DNA of 60,000 bases from Strigamia acuminata. Its lineage: Eukaryota > Arthropoda > Chilopoda > Geophilomorpha > Linotaeniidae. The position numbers and the translations under genes were made by a program. Within the stretch, counting starts at the first letter, position 1. Each line of letters opens with the position of its first letter. The stretch spans positions 64,001 through 124,000 of the forward strand of contig CASHSZ010000052.1 in the NCBI GenBank assembly GCA_949358305.1. Reading direction: 5' to 3'. The notes beneath the pieces were generated by a model that was not told the DNA's origin, ran no database searches, and saw nothing but the letters and a program-made list of their open reading frames with translations. Positions 54,633-60,000 of the stretch are shown piece after piece.

Positions 54633-54773
54633 TGTTGCGAGCAGATACGCAACAAAATAATATTCGGAAAAGGGAAAGAAACTTTGGTTCATTTGCATGA
54701 TTCGAGTTACCATTCGTGGAATGTTTACCTTGTAAGTTGTCGGGGTTCGCTGAATCGTTTCGGTCATTTCACT
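54633..54773 (+). repeat. Truncated diverged LTR start
   Basis: Begins TGTTGCG-8 nt-CGCAACA, then GGAATGTTTACCTTGT where the other LTRs have GGAATATTCACGTTGT. It is cut by satellite after about 140 bp. Probably the 3' LTR of the element, or of a sister copy, removed by recombination into the array. Confidence 0.65.
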
Positions 54774-55518
54774 TATTCTCCCAAATCATCGGTTGGATGT
54801 TTCTAAAACTTACATTGGAGCCTTCTACTAAGGTTTAAACACTATTTCTGAACATTCAGAGACATTATCCTTTTAGTGTTTGTGCTAAGTCAACTGTGAT
54901 GAGATCAAAAGTCTATTCTCCCAAATCATCGGTTGGATGTTTCTAAAACTTACATTGGAGCCTTCTACTAAGGTTTAAACACTATTTCTGAACATTCAGA
55001 GACATTGGTCTTGTGGTGTTTGTGCTAAGTCAACTGTGATGAGATCAAAAGTCTATTCTCCCAAATCATCGGTTGGATGTTTCTAAAACTTACATTGGAG
55101 CCTTCTACTAAGGTTTAAACACTATTTCTGAACATTCAGAGACATTGGACTTGTGGTGTTTGTGCTAAGTCAACTGTGATGAGATCAAAAGTCTATTCTC
55201 CCAAATCATTGCTTGGATGTTGCTAAAACTTACATTGAAGGCTTCTACTAAGGTTTAAATACTATTTCTGAACGTTCAGAGACATTGGTCTTGTGGTGTT
55301 TGTGCTAAGTCAACTGTGATGAGATCAAAAGTCGATTCTCCCAAATCATCGGTTGGATGTTTCTAAAACTTACATTGGAGCCTTCTACTAAGGTTTAAAC
55401 ACTATTTCTGAACATTCAGAGACATTGGTCTTGTGGTGTTTGTGCTAAGTCAACTGTGATGAGATCAAAAGTCTATTCTCCCAAATCATTGGTTGGATGT
55501 TTCTAAAACTTACATTGG
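54774..55518 (+). repeat. Satellite array 3, left part
   Basis: About five 140-bp monomers. The first carries ATTATCCTTTTAGTG, not seen elsewhere in the window. The last four match the four before 40384 in type and order and end at the same base. Confidence 0.95.
55515..55518. other. Target-site duplication TTGG, left copy
   Basis: TTGG precedes the solo LTR and recurs at 56734-56737, where the interrupted satellite monomer continues (TTGGAGCC). Confidence 0.85.
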
Positions 55519-56733
55519 TGTTGCGAGCAGAAACGCAACAGAAATAATGATAAGTTGAAAAAAGAGCTTCAGTTTTTTTACCTGAGTCGATGGAATATTC
55601 ACGTTGTTCTTTCCTTTGTCGTAAGCTATTCGGATCTTTGATTATTGGTCGAAATATATCGCAGCAGAATCTTAAGTCATAGAATTTTCGCAAGTAGTTT
55701 GAGATTCGGGCGCGTCGCGCCATCTAGCGACAGGGTCGGGCATCGGGTTTATCTACAAAGATAATTGAAGGTTTTTAATTTCGGTTCCGGTTAGTTTGAA
55801 TAATTTTCGAGAACTTATCTGACACGGTACAGGCAGGCATTGGGTCGCTAATTAAAGGCGATAACGGCGAGGATGGGTTTCAAAGCGAAAAGCGAAGTCG
55901 TTGTTGATTATCGAGCGGTTTGGTCTGGTCGGAGTGCACTCGGAAAGATGTTGTTTTGAAGCTGTAGATTTAAATATATTAGGTCAGAAACTTTTTAGTC
56001 GATTAAATAAATAGCTTTGGATGTGGCGAAATGTAGCAGTTTTCGGGTTTTCGAGATTTCCATTCAATGTTCGTTGAGGTTTTAATTTTGAAGGTTTGCA
56101 CCTTCTTTCAATTCATTTTCGCTGTATTAAATAATCATTAGGGTTTGAGTTATTTATATGCACGATTTTCGATATTAAAGATAAGTTTTTTGGTGTAATT
56201 TGAACTCTCAACGGCCGTTCTTGTTTTGTTGTACGGAGGCCGTTTTGAGACATTGGCTTTTTGATATATTGTTATCTATTTTATTAATAATGCTGTCGTG
56301 TTGACGTTTATTGTTGTTAGAGACCGTGACACGAGTTTACACATTGTAAAAACAGTTATAGTTTTGTTTTGAACGATTAAACATCGGTTTATATTTGTTC
56401 GTAAATAAGAACGAGTGTTTCTTTTCGTTTTGCACACGAGCGCGAGATTCGAATCTGCGCCATCTTTGATTTACGAAAGACGAGATTGATATTCGAGCCC
56501 GAATATCCGACAACAGTCATGTTTAAAGCAAAAGCCAGGTTCTCGAGTTTTGGTCGACATGGAGAGGACAATGATGGCCACGTCAGAAAACATGATATGC
56601 GTTATCAGATGTCAGAATGGTTTCAATCGAGTCGAGTAGTGAAAAGTGCTGTGCGAAGATTTGATCGCTCGAATGTTTATTACGAGGTGCGTGAGTTGCC
56701 AGTTCTTGCAGCAATCACTGCTTGCTGGCAACA
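55519..56733 (+). mobile_element. Solo LTR of the LARD-like family
   Basis: 1,215 bp, starting TGTTGCGAGCAG and ending GCTGGCAACA, with satellite on both sides and TTGG duplications. It is nearly identical to 40384-41982 plus 49270-49411 apart from an internal deletion of 526 bp with a diverged 51-bp patch (55972-56022). It lacks copia B and so gives the empty site. It stands at exactly the same place in the same monomer type as 40384, which implies duplication of array plus element rather than a second insertion. Confidence 0.85.
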
Positions 56734-59700
56734 TTGGAGCCTTCTACTAAGGTTTAAACACTATTTCTGAACATTCAGAGACATTGGTCTTGTGGTGTTT
56801 GTGCTAAGTCAACTGTGATGAGATCAAAAGTCTATTCTCCCAAATCATTGGTTGGATGTTTCTAAAACTTACATTGGAGCCTTCTACTAAGGTTTAAACA
56901 CTATTTCTGAACATTCAGAGACATTAATCTTGTGGTGTTTGTGCTAAGTCAACTGCGATGTGAAATAAGCTCAAAATTTTTTTTTCAAATTTTATTGCTT
57001 GGGTGTTGCTAAAACTTATATTGAAGGCTTCTACTAAGGTTTAAACACTATTTCTGAACATTCAGAGACATTGGTCTTGTGGTGTTTGTGCTAAGTCAAC
57101 TGTGATGAGATCAAAAGTCTATTCTCCCAAATCATCGGTTGGATGTTTCTAAAACTTACATTGGAGCTTTCTACTAAGGTTTAAACACTATTTCTGAACA
57201 TTCAGAGACATTGGACTTGTGGTGTTTGTGCTAAGTCAACTGTGATGAGATCAAAAGTCTATTCAACCAAATCATCGCTTGGATGTTGCTAAAACTTACA
57301 TTGAAGGCTTCTACTAAGGTTTAAACACTATTTCTGAACATTCAGAGACATTGGTCTTGTGGTGTTTGTGCTAAGTCAACTGTGATGAGATCAAAAGTCT
57401 ATTCTCCCAAATCATCGGTTGGATGTTTCTAAAACTTACATTGGAGCCTTCTACTAAGGTTTAAACACTATTTCTGAACATTCAGAGACATTGGTCTTTT
57501 GGTGTTTGTGCTAAGTCAACTGTGATGAGATTAAAAGTCTATTCTCCCAAATCATCGGTTGGATGTTTCTAAAACTTACATTGGAGCCTTCTACTAAGGT
57601 TTAAACACTATTTCTGAACATTCAGAGACATTGGTCTTGTGGTGTTTGTGCTAAGTCAACTGTGATGAGATCAAAAGTCTATTCTCCCAAATCATTGCTT
57701 GGATGTTGCTAAAACTTACATTGAAGGCTTCTACTAAGGTTTAAACACTATTTCTGAACATTCAGAGACATTGGTCTTGTGGTGTTTGTGCTAAGTCAAC
57801 TGTGATGAGATCAAAAGTCTATTCTCCCAAATCATTGGTTGGATGTTTCTAAAACTTACATTGGAGCCTTCTACTAAGGTTTAAACACTATTTCTGAACA
57901 TTCAGAGACATTGGTCTTGTGGTGTTTGTGCTAAGTCAACTGTGATGAGATCAAAAGTCTATTCTCCCAAATCATCGGTTGGATGTTTCTAAAACTTATA
58001 TTGGAGCCTTCTACTAAGGTTTAAACACTATTTCTGAACATTCAGAGACATTGGACTTGTGGTGTTTGTGCTAAGTCAACTGTGATGAGATCAAAAGTCT
58101 ATTCTCCCAAATCATTGGTTGGATGTTTCTAAAACTTACATTGGAGCCTTCTACTAAGGTTTAAACACTATTTCTGAACATTCAGAGACATTGGTCTTGT
58201 GGTGTTTGTGCTAAGTCAACTGTGATGAGATCAAAAGTCTATTCTCCCAAATCATTGGTTGGATGTTTCTAAAACTTACATTGGAGCCTTCTACTAAGGT
58301 TTAAACACTATTTCTGAACATTCAGAGACATTAATCTTGTGGTGTTTGTGCTAAGTCAACTGCGATGTGAAATAAGCTCAAAATTTTTTTTTCAAATTTT
58401 ATTGCTTGGGTGTTGCTAAAACTTATATTGAAGGCTTCTACTAAGGTTTAAACACTATTTCTGAACATTCAGAGACATTGGTTTTGTGGTGTTTGTGCTA
58501 AGTCAACTGCGATGTGAAATGAGCTCAAAATTTTTTTTTCAAAATTTAATGCTTGGGTGTTGCTAAAACTTATATTGAAGGCTTCTACTAAGGTTTAAAC
58601 ACTATTTCTGAACATTCAGAGACATTGGTCTTGTGGTGTTTGTGCTAAGTCAACTGTGATGAGATCAAAAGTCTATTCTCCCAAATCATCGGTTGGATGT
58701 TTCTAAAACTTACATTGGAGCCTTCTACTAAGGTTTAAACACTATTTCTGAACATTCAGAGACATTGGACTTGTGGTGTTTGTGCTAAGTCAACTGTGAT
58801 GAGATCAAAAGTCTATTCTCCCAAATCATTGCTTGGATGTTGCTAAAACTTACATTGAAGGCTTCTACTAAGGTTTAAATACTATTTCTGAACGTTCAGA
58901 GACATTGGTCTTGTGGTGTTTGTGCTAAGTCAACTGTGATGAGATCAAAAGTCGATTCTCCCAAATCATCGGTTGGATGTTTCTAAAACTTACATTGGAG
59001 CCTTCTACTAAGGTTTAAACACTATTTCTGAACATTCAGAGACATTGGTCTTGTGGTGTTTGTGCTAAGTCAACTGTGATGAGATCAAAAGTCTATTCTC
59101 CCAAATCATTGGTTGGATGTTTCTAAAACTTACATTGGAGCCTTCTACTAAGGTTTAAACACTATTTCTGAACATTCAGAGACATTGGTCTTGTGGTGTT
59201 TGTGCTAAGTCAACTGTGATGAGATCAAAAGTCTATTCTCCCAAATCATTGGTTGGATGTTTCTAAAACTTACATTGGAGCCTTCTACTAAGGTTTAAAC
59301 ACTATTTCTGAACATTCAGAGACATTAATCTTGTGGTGTTTGTGCTAAGTCAACTGCGATGTGAAATAAGCTCAAAATTTTTTTTTCAAATTTTATTGCT
59401 TGGGTGTTGCTAAAACTTATATTGAAGGCTTCTACTAAGGTTTAAACACTATTTCTGAACATTCAGAGACATTGGTCTTGTGGTGTTTGTGCTAAGTCAA
59501 CTGCGATGTGAAATGAGCTCAAAATTTTTTTTTCAAAATTTAATGCTTGGGTGTTGCTAAAACTTATATTGAAGGCTTCTACTAAGGTTTAAACACTATT
59601 TCTGAACATTCAGAGACATTGGTCTTGTGGTGTTTGTGCTAAGTCAACTGTGATGAGATCAAAAGTCTATTCTCCCAAATCATCGGTTGGATGTTTCTAA

Positions 59701-60000
59701 AACTTACATTGGAGCCTTCTACTAAGGTTTAAACACTATTTCTGAACATTCAGAGACATTGGACTTGTGGTGTTTGTGCTAAGTCAACTGTGATGAGATC
59801 AAAAGTCTATTCTCCCAAATCATTGCTTGGATGTTGCTAAAACTTACATTGAAGGCTTCTACTAAGGTTTAAATACTATTTCTGAACGTTCAGAGACATT
59901 GGTCTTGTGGTGTTTGTGCTAAGTCAACTGTGATGAGATCAAAAGTCTATTCTCCCAAATCATCGGTTGGATGTTTCTAAAACTTACATTGGAGCCTTCT
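56734..60000 (+). repeat. Satellite array 3, right part (continues past window)
   Basis: 140/147-bp monomers. ATTAATC markers at 56923, 58330 and 59324; the last interval is a canonical 994-bp unit, and the first (1,407) is 147 + 9 x 140. A block with GGAGCTTTC, TCTTTTGG and GAGATTAAAAG markers (57163-57540) matches 38401-38770 in array 2, minus one B2 monomer upstream. Confidence 0.97.

Larger units (their letters stand above)
40384..54773 (+). mobile_element. Long non-coding LTR element (LARD-like), hairpin-ended
   Basis: Starts TGTTGCG-8 nt-CGCAACA directly against satellite. The 5' LTR is 40384-49411, including copia B; without copia B it is 1,741 bp and ends TGCTGGCAACA. A 5.2-kb interior without coding frames follows, then a purine-rich tract (GGTGGGAGCGA) and the first part of a diverged LTR at 54633, cut off at about 54773 where satellite resumes. 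LTRs with a long non-coding interior fit a large retrotransposon derivative. Two LTRs this different are not expected from one insertion, so conversion or recombination with another copy is likely. A Ginger-type DNA transposon (TGT... end, 4-bp duplication) is an alternative, but the 40384 unit continues into non-satellite DNA at 49412. Confidence 0.65.

Noticed and set aside
54149-54655. Minus-strand frame of 168 codons near the end of the LARD-like element
   Set aside because: Mixed composition with no motif, and it runs into the terminal hairpin; probably chance.
55519-56733. Helitron or miniature DNA transposon
   Set aside because: A 4-bp duplication is present (Helitrons make none). The related 40384 copy continues into a long interior rather than back into satellite, so an LTR fits better, although a Ginger-type element is not fully excluded.

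Overview
The window is repeat DNA from a eukaryotic, most likely animal, genome. It holds no recognisable host gene, operon or RNA gene. About one third is a tandem satellite and nearly all the rest is LTR retrotransposons, several nested inside one another. The copia elements are of animal type and primed by initiator tRNA-Met. The sequence alone does not fix the species; an arthropod or other invertebrate is a guess.

Layout. 1-4363: non-coding end of a minus-strand element. 4364-7745: satellite array 1. 7746-27267: a 19.5-kb gypsy-like LTR element in minus orientation, with 593-bp LTRs and a CAAC target-site duplication, inserted in the satellite. It carries a pol frame that has lost key catalytic residues, a broken integrase, and an unrecognised reading frame downstream of pol. 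That frame is split by a complete copia element (copia A, 11012-18031, minus). 27268-40383: satellite array 2. 40384 to about 54773: a long non-coding LTR element whose 5' LTR is split by a second complete copia element (copia B, 41983-49264, plus). 54774-60000: satellite array 3, interrupted by a solo LTR (55519-56733) of the same non-coding family.

The satellite has two monomer lengths, 140 bp (type A) and 147 bp (type B, with T9 tracts). In array 2 and part of array 3 they form a higher-order repeat of seven monomers, 5 x 140 + 2 x 147 = 994 bp. Departures from 994 bp are all sums of whole monomers. This resembles centromeric or heterochromatic satellite evolving by unequal exchange.

The most interesting signal is in the two copia polyproteins. 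Both are open from end to end, with intact protease, integrase, reverse transcriptase and RNase H motifs. Between integrase and reverse transcriptase, each carries a segment of about 65 residues that reads like a methyl-CpG-binding domain (MBD) of the MeCP2/MBD2 kind. In the copia gene order this is the C-terminal side of integrase, the place where chromoviruses of the other LTR superfamily carry a chromodomain. The inference is an MBD used to steer integration or tether the complex to chromatin. The copia LTR pairs are identical (A) or differ at one site (B), so both insertions look recent.
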